Shown here: positions 57,361 through 64,000 of the stretch, one piece after another | How the letters are laid out: the number at the start of each line of letters is the position of its first letter | How positions within the stretch are numbered: the first letter of the stretch is position 1 | Assembly: GCF_000758585.1 (NCBI RefSeq) | Contig: NZ_CP009281.1 | Coordinates: forward strand, 2,666,001-2,730,000 | Length of the DNA: 64,000 bases | Source of the DNA: Paenibacillus sp. FSL R5-0345 | Lineage (GTDB): Bacteria > Bacillota > Bacilli > Paenibacillales > Paenibacillaceae | Direction: 5' to 3' | The notes under the pieces: model-generated | What the model saw: only the letters and a program-made list of their open reading frames with translations | What the model was told of the DNA's origin: nothing | Database searches by the model: none | Made by a program: the position numbers and the translations under genes

Positions 57361-59379
57361 TTGGAGACTTTTCTAGTTGTACTCGTCCTACTGGGGCTTA
57401 TCGCAATATCCAATATCATAAACCGATTCATTCCCTCTGTACCGATACCGTTAATTCAGATTGGTCTGGGTGTAATGGCTGTGTTAATGCCTTTGGGAAT
57501 ACATATGACACTGGAACCGGAGCTGTTCTTCGTGTTATTCATTGCTCCGCTTTTGTTTAATGATGGGAAACGAACACCAAGAAATGAATTATGGAACTTA
57601 CGTGGCCCGATATTAATGCTGGCACTGGGTTTGGTTTTTGCCACGGTGCTTATTGCTGGTTATTCGATTAACTGGATGATCCCAACGATTCCACTAGCGG
57701 CTGCATTTGCTCTGGCAGCAATCTTATCGCCGACAGATGCAGTCGCAGTCAGCGCCATCGCTGGAAGGGTGCATCTTCCGAAGAGTATTCATCGCATTCT
57801 AGAGGGTGAATCATTAATGAATGATGCCTCTGGGCTTGTTGCCTTTAATTTCGCCATTGCCGCAGCAGTTACGGGTGTGTTTTCTTTACCGAAAGCCTCC
57901 ATTAGCTTTGTAGTTATAGCTGTAGGCGGGTTGATTGTCGGGGCATTATTGGCTTTTCTTCTGATCCGGCTAAGTGTAATTATTCGCAGGCTGGGGATGG
58001 AGGATATCACGGTGCATGTGCTGCTGCAGATCCTAACCCCTTTTATTATCTATCTGATCAGTGAAGAGATAGGGGTATCTGGCATTTTAGCAGTGGTTGC
58101 AGGAGGGATTATTCATGCGGTGGAGAAGGACCGTGCTGTATCTCCGCAGTATAAGCTGCAACTGGTATCCGCCAGTACATGGTCTGTTCTACTCTATATA
58201 TTGAACGGTCTGGTCTTCCTTATTCTCGGTTTATCTATTCCAGACGTTATTGAAGTAATCTACCGTGATACGGCCGTGGATAATCTTATGGTCGTTGGTT
58301 ATGTATTAGCCATTACCGTGCTGCTGTTTGTACTACGGTTTCTATGGGTGTATGTGTTCTCTCTAGTGGGATCTCGTCTGCGGAAAATAGAAAAATCGTC
58401 AGTTAAGTCACTATTAATCCTCACCATTTCAGGAGTGCGTGGAGCGGTTACCTTAGCAGGTGCTTTCTCGATTCCTTTTGTTCTAGGGGATGGATCGCCA
58501 TTTCCTGAGCGTGATTTAATCATCTTTATCGCTGCAGGTGTTATTCTTATGTCGCTGCTGATCGCCAGTATCTTTTTGCCAATTCTAGCAGGTAAAGAAG
58601 AGCCGGTTGCCGAATCAGGTGATACAGGAGCCGAGCAGGCGGCCAAATCTAAGGTTATTGCTGCCGGTATAACCATGCTGCAAAGTATGATGACAGAAGA
58701 GAGCAAGGAATCCGCATTGCCAGCTTTGAGTGAATTTAGAGATAAGGTTTATAGTCTAAACCGTGAGGACCAAGCGAATGATCCAGCACTCGAGGACTTC
58801 CGCCGCTTGGGGGTTGAAGCAAGGATTGTAGGTCTGCAAGCCGAGCGCAAAGAGCTGAACCAATTGCTGGAGAACAATGAGATTCCCGCCTCAGTTGCTC
58901 AGAAGCTGGAAGAATTCCTGGATCATAGTGAAGTCTTTCTAGCTAGGAGTCTGAATTCTCAAATTAGAATATCGATTACCGAGATTAGACGGCTGTTTGC
59001 GGGGATGTTCTCAGGACAGAATGAAGGGGAAGCTAGCCAACAAATGCTGCGACAGGCTGAATGTGCAAGAGAAGCGAAAATTGCTATGGCCCAAGCAGCT
59101 ATAGCTGCTGTTAATGCGAGTAAGAACGAGAATAACCGAAAAGCAGTAGAGAAGATTGCAAGCAGTTATGAGCAGCTAATCTCACGTCTAGAGCAGGGGA
59201 AAGGCTGGACTAAGGATGGTCTTGTGGATGATCAAAAGCTTGAAATGAAGCTGAAAGCCATTCAAGAGCAGCGGGATAAGGTGCAGCAAATGTACCAGGA
59301 TGGAACCATTAACCGCAAGCTAGCCGGCAAGTTACGCAAGTTCGTAGATCATTTGGAGACATCGATTTGGGAGGATTAG
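57361..59379 (+). CDS. Na+/H+ antiporter of the CPA1 (NhaP) family with cytosolic C-terminal domain
   Basis: TTG start (the preceding in-frame stop is at 57352). Twelve membrane helices contain the ion-binding ALAAILSPTDAVAVSAIAGRV and EGESLMNDASGLVAFN blocks and ISGVRGAVTLAGAFSIP. The 260-residue hydrophilic tail (from KEEPVAESGDTG) is a long charged coiled-coil domain, probably regulatory. The enzyme exchanges Na+ or K+ for H+. It is followed by two coupled genes (GNAT and DIP1984). Confidence 0.92.
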   Translation: METFLVVLVLLGLIAISNIINRFIPSVPIPLIQIGLGVMAVLMPLGIHMTLEPELFFVLFIAPLLFNDGKRTPRNELWNLRGPILMLALGLVFATVLIAGYSINWMIPTIPLAAAFALAAILSPTDAVAVSAIAGRVHLPKSIHRILEGESLMNDASGLVAFNFAIAAAVTGVFSLPKASISFVVIAVGGLIVGALLAFLLIRLSVIIRRLGMEDITVHVLLQILTPFIIYLISEEIGVSGILAVVAGGIIHAVEKDRAVSPQYKLQLVSASTWSVLLYILNGLVFLILGLSIPDVIEVIYRDTAVDNLMVVGYVLAITVLLFVLRFLWVYVFSLVGSRLRKIEKSSVKSLLILTISGVRGAVTLAGAFSIPFVLGDGSPFPERDLIIFIAAGVILMSLLIASIFLPILAGKEEPVAESGDTGAEQAAKSKVIAAGITMLQSMMTEESKESALPALSEFRDKVYSLNREDQANDPALEDFRRLGVEARIVGLQAERKELNQLLENNEIPASVAQKLEEFLDHSEVFLARSLNSQIRISITEIRRLFAGMFSGQNEGEASQQMLRQAECAREAKIAMAQAAIAAVNASKNENNRKAVEKIASSYEQLISRLEQGKGWTKDGLVDDQKLEMKLKAIQEQRDKVQQMYQDGTINRKLAGKLRKFVDHLETSIWED

Positions 59380-59381
59380 CT

Positions 59382-59912
59382 GTGTTAAACAAAGTAATGG
59401 GAGAGAGCTTGTTATTTACTGAAATTCGTGAAGAACATCTGGCAGATGTACTTGATATTTATAACTATTATGTGCTTAACACCACGGTATCTTTTCACAC
59501 GGAGCCCTTAGGTTTGGATGAAATGCGTCAATCCGTGATGAATGATGATCCGCGATTCAAATCGTACGTGATTTTATCCTGGGATAATATCATTCAGGGT
59601 TATGTACTGATTGCTAGACATAAGAGCAAACCGGCTTATGATACCTCTGGGGAGATCAGTGTGTATTTGAAACCGGCTTGTGTGGGTAATAGAATAGGAC
59701 AGCATGCCTTACGCTTTATTGAAAAGAGGGCTGCCGAGCTGGATTTTCATGTATTAGTAGCTACTGTATGCGCAGAGAATGAACGCAGTCGCCAGCTTTT
59801 TTTGAATAATGGATATGAGCAATGCGCTTACTTTAAGGAGATTGGCTGTAAATTTGGTCGAAAATTAGATATCGCCAGCTATCAGAAAATCTTAGGAGGA
59901 ATTCAGATATGA
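59382..59912 (+). CDS. GNAT acetyltransferase, phosphinothricin-acetyltransferase-like
   Basis: GTG start at 59382; GGGAGGA (59369-59375) lies over the end of the antiporter gene. The protein begins FTEIREEHLADVLDIYNYYVLN and has ISVYLKPACVGNRIGQHAL and VCAENERSRQLFLNNGYEQCAYFKEIG, the blocks of Pat/Bar-type amine acetyltransferases. Its stop overlaps the next start by four bases. The substrate is unknown. Confidence 0.85.
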   Translation: MLNKVMGESLLFTEIREEHLADVLDIYNYYVLNTTVSFHTEPLGLDEMRQSVMNDDPRFKSYVILSWDNIIQGYVLIARHKSKPAYDTSGEISVYLKPACVGNRIGQHALRFIEKRAAELDFHVLVATVCAENERSRQLFLNNGYEQCAYFKEIGCKFGRKLDIASYQKILGGIQI

Positions 59913-60373
59913 AACTCGCGGAAGCGTTAGTGAATCGGAGTGATCTTACCCGTAAAATCGCGCAGCTAAAGCAGCGCCTGGAGCGAGTCGTTAAAGTTCA
60001 AGAGGGTGAGGAGCCGGCTGAACAGCCAGAGGTTCTTTTACAGGAGTTAGAAAGAGCTGTGAATGAACAGACGATTTTGATCCGAGCGATTAATCGAACG
60101 AATTCATCTGTGGCTTTCAATGAGAACTGGAGTATTGCCGATGCGCTAGCGGAACGGGACAAAATGCTACAGCTGCGGAAGCTACTTAGCGATTTGCTTG
60201 AACAGGCTTCCATTACTCAGGACCGTTATAGCCGCTCAGAGGTTCGTTTTCAGAGAACGGTGGATGTCGTTCAGATTCAGAAGCAGATGGATGATCTATC
60301 GAAGTCTTACCGTGAGTTGGATTTTAAGATTCAGGAGAAGAACTGGACGGTATCCTTAACTATACCGCAATAA
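59909..60373 (+). CDS. DIP1984-family protein (septicolysin-like)
   Basis: The 154-residue protein is almost wholly helical and forms a long coiled coil: EALVNRSDLTRKIAQLKQRL, AVNEQTILIRAINRTNSSVAF and IADALAERDKMLQLRKLLSDL. This matches the DIP1984 family, which has no assigned function. AGGAGGAATT precedes the ATG, and it overlaps the GNAT gene. Last gene of the antiporter operon. Confidence 0.78.
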   Translation: MKLAEALVNRSDLTRKIAQLKQRLERVVKVQEGEEPAEQPEVLLQELERAVNEQTILIRAINRTNSSVAFNENWSIADALAERDKMLQLRKLLSDLLEQASITQDRYSRSEVRFQRTVDVVQIQKQMDDLSKSYRELDFKIQEKNWTVSLTIPQ

Positions 60374-60883
60374 GAAATACCACAGCAGAAGGTAACTGGT
60401 CTTCATAAAGGTGAGCGCAACCCGCCAACAGGGGAAGTTGGAAAATTGACAGATGCCGGGCCATATCTGACCAAATGATAATTTAGCCCCGTACTGTAAC
60501 AAATGTAAAGTGTACCTATTAATGTAACTACCAAGCGCTGATTTATGGAAGAACGGTGAGGGCGGGGACGGGGATATTTTACTGTGGTTTAGCTTTTTCA
60601 TAACATGAAGTGAGTCTTTTAGGATAGGTATATTTGTCATATATAATGTGAAATAATGTCGAATAATGTTGAAATAAATTGAATAAAATTTGCATGAACG
60701 GCCTGTTTTGCCTATATTAACGCTTGTTATCCTGTATAATTTACGAATACGCGGATTACTTAACCGCTGTTCAATTTTCAAGTTGATTATTCAGGATGAG
60801 CGTGTGATTCACTGGTCTGAAATTCGTGGCCCTTGTCTCCTCATTCATTCTACTATTCCCTTTATGAAAGAGAGAAGTGACAA
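60374..60883. other. 510-base intergenic region without a recognisable gene
   Basis: The first part has GC-rich stretches (GGTGAGCGCAACCCGCCAAC), and 60640-60690 has GAATAATGT-type repeats. TATAAT hexamers at 60642-60647 and 60735-60740 are the only promoter-like elements, both with weak -35 boxes. No riboswitch class could be matched. The 141-codon minus frame in it lacks a ribosome site and protein-like composition. Confidence 0.4.
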
Positions 60884-60889
60884 GTGACC

Positions 60890-61786
60890 ATGAAATCAAT
60901 TGCCTGGGTAACCGACAGTACAAGTATAATAGATCCGGAATTCGCCAAGAACAATCATGTGTATATTATTCCGTTACGAATTATTATCAACAACGAATGT
61001 TATAAAGAAAATATAGATATTACAATCGATGACTTCTATGAGAAAATGCGTCAGCATGAAAAGGTAGGCAGTTCACAGCCTCCAATCGGTGAGTTTATCG
61101 AGCTATACGAACGGTTGAAGGAAGAATACGATGAAATTATCGCTGTACATCTATCGTCAGAACTCAGTGGCACCTACAATGCTTCGATGCAAGGCGCCGA
61201 AATAGCGGAGGCCAATGTAATTGGAATTGATGCCAAGGTAGGCGCTTATCCGATCAGAGAAATGATCATGCGCGGTATACATTGGCAGAAGAAGGGCCTT
61301 TCTGGACTGGAAATTAAAGCGAAGATTGAAAATATTATTCAGAATATGTCCTTTTACTTAATTCCTGCGAGCTTGACACAGCTTCATCGCAGTGGACGTG
61401 TTTCTGGATCACAATTTGTACTTAGTCAATTGCTGCGCATAAACCTGCTGCTTCGTTTTGACGAAGGGAAGGTCGTTGTTGTGGAGAAGATTCGCACGAT
61501 GAAGAAGACGCAACAGACGCTTTTGGATATATTTAAACAGGATGTAGGGCTTGTTAGTGATGTATGCATCATGCATTCTAATAATTTAGAGATGGCACTT
61601 AAGCTGGAAGAGGACATCAAAGCGATGGCCCCTGACTTACGTACAGAGATTATGACATATATTCCTGCTGTGGCTGTTCATGCGGGTGAAGGTACTGTAG
61701 GGCTGTCCTGGATCAAGAACACTAGCATCAATAGTATTCATCCGGATGTTACACCCGCAGCCTTTCCGGAAGCAGCACTTGTATAG
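60890..61786 (+). CDS. DegV-family fatty-acid-binding protein
   Basis: ATG at 60890; a GTG at 60884 is an alternative. The 298-residue protein begins AWVTDSTSIIDPEFA and has VGSSQPPIGEF and VHLSSELSGTYNASMQGAE, the fatty-acid headgroup-binding loops of DegV/FakB proteins, and a C-terminal domain with VAVHAGEGTVGLSWI. FakB proteins present fatty acids to the FakA kinase. No fakA gene is near. Monocistronic; a convergent pair follows. Confidence 0.9.
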   Translation: MKSIAWVTDSTSIIDPEFAKNNHVYIIPLRIIINNECYKENIDITIDDFYEKMRQHEKVGSSQPPIGEFIELYERLKEEYDEIIAVHLSSELSGTYNASMQGAEIAEANVIGIDAKVGAYPIREMIMRGIHWQKKGLSGLEIKAKIENIIQNMSFYLIPASLTQLHRSGRVSGSQFVLSQLLRINLLLRFDEGKVVVVEKIRTMKKTQQTLLDIFKQDVGLVSDVCIMHSNNLEMALKLEEDIKAMAPDLRTEIMTYIPAVAVHAGEGTVGLSWIKNTSINSIHPDVTPAAFPEAALV

Positions 61787-61834
61787 AGATGGAATCAAGT
61801 ATAGTGTGAAACTTATACTTTCTTATATTTGAAC

Positions 61835-61905
61835 AAAGAAATCGCTCCTTGGGAGATGGATGGGTGACCACCATTGTACCAAAGGGCGATTTCTTTTTGT
61901 TGAAA
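61835..61905. terminator. Bidirectional terminator, degV / threonine exporter genes
   Basis: AAAGAAATCGC (61835-61845) pairs with GCGATTTCTTT (61886-61896), with a 40-base loop that can form a further stem; T-run follows. Confidence 0.8.
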
Positions 61906-61913
61906 ATATGTTG

Positions 61914-62339
61914 TTATTTGATTGCGCGGCGCCGGAACATTTGTCCAATTACATCACTTAGCACGAGTCCAGCTGCAATGGCTCCAGAGAGCATTAATGC
62001 CCGGACAGCGATTTCTACAGCCAGAGTATAGTCCTCTTCCACAAATTTACGCATAGCATCGTAAGCGAGGCCACCCGGAACAAGTGGGATAATACCACCT
62101 ACACTAAAAATAATAACCGGCATTTTGAAGGATCGCGCAAAAAACTGGCTGACGATGCCCACTATTACACTAGCTGCAAACGTAGCTACAACAGGTCCGA
62201 ACTCTACATTAAGAAGCACATACACCATCCAGCCCACCATTCCGGCAAAACCACACTGTAGTAGTGAGCGCTTAGGCGCATTAAATAGAATACAGAAGGT
62301 TGCCGCGGCGATAAAACTGGTTATAAGTTGCAAAATCAT
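61914..62339 (-). CDS. Threonine/serine exporter, small subunit (DUF3815, YjjB/ThrE C-terminal half)
   Basis: The 141-residue protein has four to five membrane helices, with VGGIIPLVPGGLAYDAMRKF as the signature loop. It corresponds to the C-terminal half of ThrE and pairs with the preceding gene on the minus strand, 27 bases upstream. Both subunits together would export threonine, serine or related metabolites. Confidence 0.88.
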   Translation of the reverse strand: MILQLITSFIAAATFCILFNAPKRSLLQCGFAGMVGWMVYVLLNVEFGPVVATFAASVIVGIVSQFFARSFKMPVIIFSVGGIIPLVPGGLAYDAMRKFVEEDYTLAVEIAVRALMLSGAIAAGLVLSDVIGQMFRRRAIK

Positions 62340-62366
62340 GAAGGGCTAACCTCTTTCACATGGATA

Positions 62367-63125
62367 TTAAAATAGTGATAGTACAAGCCCGATACCTGTA
62401 CCGATCGCAAATGCAGTTAGAAAGGCATCGGCACCCTTGGATATGCCTGAGACAAGATGACCGGCCATCAGATCACGAACGGCATTAGTAATGAGTAGTC
62501 CGGGTACTAGAGGCATAACGGAGCCGATAATGATTTTGTCCATCTCTTGACCAATTCCCAGCTTTACAGAACAGAAGGCTAGAAGTCCGATCAGGAAGGA
62601 AGCAGAAAACTCTGCGAAGAATTTAGTCTGCACTAAACGATGCAGATAAATGACCGCAGCGAAGCCTAGTCCGGAAATCGGCAAGGCGGGGAGAGCATCC
62701 CACAAACTGCCTTTAAACATAACGGTGAAGCAAGCACCTGTAAGGGCGGCTGCTAAGATCTGCAACCATACGGGATAGACAGGTGAGGCTTCATCGACTT
62801 CTCCTAATTTTGCACGGGCTTCCTCAGCTGTAATCTGACGTTCGCTCAGACGCCGAGAAATGTCATTGACCTCCGATACCTTCTGCAGATCTGTTGTTCG
62901 TTCCGCAATCCTGTATAACTTAACAGGCTCTATTCTATTTGTGGTGAACATAATTACGGTTGGCGTCACATAACTGTGTGCTCCCGGGAACCCGAGAGAT
63001 CCAGCCATTCGCGTCATCGTATCTTCAACTCTGGATGTTTCTGCACCATTCTGCAGCATGATCTTGCCAGCAAGAAGACAGAGATCAACGATTTCATAAT
63101 AGGTAGTGTTACTCGTACTATCCAA
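62367..63125 (-). CDS. Threonine/serine exporter, large subunit (DUF1212, YjjP/ThrE N-terminal half)
   Basis: The 252-residue protein has a cytosolic N-terminus (LCLLAGKIMLQNGAETSRVE, MFTTNRIEPVKLYRI), typical of the ThrE N-terminal domain, followed by five helices and VMPLVPGLLITNAVRDLMAG near the end. The gene order large-small is the split ThrE arrangement common in Bacillota. AGGGGAGGA precedes the start at 63125. Confidence 0.88.
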   Translation of the reverse strand: MDSTSNTTYYEIVDLCLLAGKIMLQNGAETSRVEDTMTRMAGSLGFPGAHSYVTPTVIMFTTNRIEPVKLYRIAERTTDLQKVSEVNDISRRLSERQITAEEARAKLGEVDEASPVYPVWLQILAAALTGACFTVMFKGSLWDALPALPISGLGFAAVIYLHRLVQTKFFAEFSASFLIGLLAFCSVKLGIGQEMDKIIIGSVMPLVPGLLITNAVRDLMAGHLVSGISKGADAFLTAFAIGTGIGLVLSLF

Positions 63126-63322
63126 CTTCTCCGATCCTCCCCTGGAATGTTATATCTATAATTCCACATATCCGATTGTCGCCTTATTGATTGAAAATAT
63201 CAAGCCTAAAATAGTATTACCATGAATAAATCTCATACTTAAAATGCTCGAAAAAGATACAATTTAGAAGAGTTGGCATTACATCCAGTTCCTACCAATT
63301 GTACATGCATAAAATATAGTGA

Positions 63323-63355
63323 ATAGGACAGGTTGGGCTTGTCTTATATTTTTGC
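63323..63355 (+). promoter_or_regulatory. Attenuator-like hairpin upstream of the permease gene
   Basis: ATAGGACAGG (63323-63332) pairs with CTTGTCTTAT (63338-63347) through G-U wobbles, followed by a T5 run. It is 22 bases before the start codon, with no plus-strand gene before it, so it is better read as a leader attenuator than a terminator of an upstream gene. Confidence 0.3.
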
Positions 63356-63376
63356 AGGTATAAAGGAGGAGTGATC

Positions 63377-64000
63377 ATGACTTTCGGCATTGGAATAACA
63401 ACCTTTGTCTTCATAATGGCTATGCTAGTTATTTTTATGAGACCGGGAGGCATTAATGAAGCATGGCCAGCATCAATCGGGGCTGGGATTTTATTGTTAA
63501 CGGGAATTGTGTCTGGTAGTGATATTGCTGATATTATCGGGAAAATAGGTGGGGCGTCTATCACTATTATGGCCACCATCGTCATGGCGGTAATACTAGA
63601 AAGTTTCGGTTTTTTTAACTGGGCGGCTGCACGACTTGTGATTTTGTCAAAAAGATCGGGACATCGTTTATATTGGTATATTCAATTATTATGCTTTTTG
63701 ATGACTCTTTTATTCAATAATGACGGAAGTATCTTGATCACGACTCCAATCTTAATATTACTCCTAAGAAATCTTCATCTAAAACCTCATCAAAAGTTCA
63801 GAAGGTGGAAGAACTTCAATCGCTATAGAGAGGTCTTGAACGACATGGAAAACGCAAAGATCAAAATATGCCAAGGGACTTTTTTAAGAAATTTTCGCTC
63901 ATTTATAGTGTCCGCCGATCTTTCCAGACCTGTCCTTAAGCTGCCCGGCGTCTGTGAAAGAAGCTGCCCGTCCAATGATCGTCTCCCCGTATTTATTTTT
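63377..64000 (+). CDS. Arsenite/organic-anion permease (ArsB/ArsP-like), 5' portion; frame continues into unrelated sequence
   Basis: ATG at 63377 follows AAAGGAGGAG. Residues 1-140 are a normal N-terminus of the ion-transporter superfamily: ITIMATIVMAVILESFGFFN, FNNDGSILITTPILILLL, then RNLHLKPHQK. From about 63795 the frame stays open to the window edge but the residues become hydrophilic (WKNFNRYREVLNDMENAK) and lose all family resemblance, where membrane helices are expected. The gene is therefore disrupted at about 63795. See findings. It may be a pseudogene or a misassembled edge. Confidence 0.6.
   Translation, partial: MTFGIGITTFVFIMAMLVIFMRPGGINEAWPASIGAGILLLTGIVSGSDIADIIGKIGGASITIMATIVMAVILESFGFFNWAAARLVILSKRSGHRLYWYIQLLCFLMTLLFNNDGSILITTPILILLLRNLHLKPHQKFRRWKNFNRYREVLNDMENAKIKICQGTFLRNFRSFIVSADLSRPVLKLPGVCERSCPSNDRLPVFIF
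63842..63907 (-). pseudogene. Inverted fragment of the permease family
   Basis: On the minus strand, the bases 63907-63842 read TINERKFLKKVPWHILIFAF followed by SM. KKVPWHILIFAFSM is a conserved block found far downstream in the same permease family (before a YVIIYGLHNIG-type stretch). It is not in frame with any start and ends in a stop after about eight more codons. Confidence 0.45.

Noticed and set aside
57354..57560. Alternative frame at the antiporter start
   Set aside because: It overlaps the well-supported antiporter frame with family signature and is not protein-like.
60356..60781. 141-codon minus-strand frame
   Set aside because: No ribosome site, odd composition and it runs over the 3' end of the DIP1984 gene.
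60374..60883. Possible riboswitch or T-box before degV
   Set aside because: I compared its conserved-looking segment with c-di-GMP, cobalamin, fluoride, THF and manganese riboswitch cores from memory and found no match.
63292..63585. 97-codon minus frame opposite the permease start
   Set aside because: It is antisense to the clear permease N-terminus and lacks a ribosome site.

Overview
The window looks like chromosomal DNA of a Paenibacillus or a close relative in the Bacillota. The signs are moderate GC, strong Shine-Dalgarno sequences with many GTG/TTG starts, dense intrinsic terminators, and typical gene families: a GH87 alpha-1,3-glucanase with discoidin modules and a Thr-Pro linker, a GH74 xyloglucanase with X2 and CBM3 modules, YcnI, YitT, UMF1-type MFS, DUF1641-NDH-2 and ThrE pairs. 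I see no rRNA, tRNA, CRISPR array, intact insertion sequence or prophage. The genus assignment is inference from protein families remembered, not from a search.

Layout. 0-7 kb: 3' end of a DinB protein, a divergent SgrR-like regulator, a DUF4173 membrane protein with a small secreted protein, a Crp/Fnr regulator and a chemoreceptor. 7-11.2 kb: a large secreted alpha-1,3-glucanase with a catabolite-repression (cre-like) site. 11.3-15.7 kb: cysteine synthase, a lipoprotein, a NarL-type two-component system and a YcnI copper protein. 15.9-19.3 kb (minus strand): a polyphosphate polymerase (VTC) - DUF4956 - CotH operon, divergent from a membrane-anchored phosphoesterase; the shared intergenic region carries Pho-box-like direct repeats. 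21.1-25.1 kb: a modular xyloglucanase with a near-perfect cre site over its promoter.

25-36 kb: oxidoreductases, a LysR/SDR divergent pair, an MFS exporter, a GyrI-like/phosphotransferase pair, then an unusual pair (ribbon-helix-helix protein plus a second DNA-polymerase beta clamp), followed by a flavodoxin-ferredoxin protein and a solitary Mrr-N/EVE-like reader-type protein. 36-48 kb: nitroreductase, DUF2785, a DUF1641-ndh operon with Rex-like sites, GDSL hydrolase, a lipoprotein that seems to use an ATT start codon, a methionine aminopeptidase/PfpI/HEAT cluster, a UMF1 transporter-phosphodiesterase operon, a nucleotidyltransferase.

48-63 kb: YitT, an Rrf2 regulator, a tightly packed run of small enzymes (metallophosphoesterase, two GNAT acetyltransferases, an S51 peptidase, an excisionase-like lipoprotein, a PTP-like protein), catechol dioxygenase with a strong promoter overlapped by inverted repeats, a GT14 glycosyltransferase, YwnB-like reductase, MBL hydrolase, an Na+/H+ antiporter-GNAT-DIP1984 operon, DegV and a two-gene ThrE exporter. 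The last 600 bases start an arsenite-type permease gene that is broken near 63795; just beyond, a short piece of a later part of the same protein family is readable on the opposite strand, so the right edge is rearranged or misassembled.

The strongest candidates for something under-described are the RHH/second-clamp pair (32.95-34.37 kb), the polyphosphate operon with its Pho-like control region, the lipoprotein carrying an excisionase-like fold, and the rearranged right edge.
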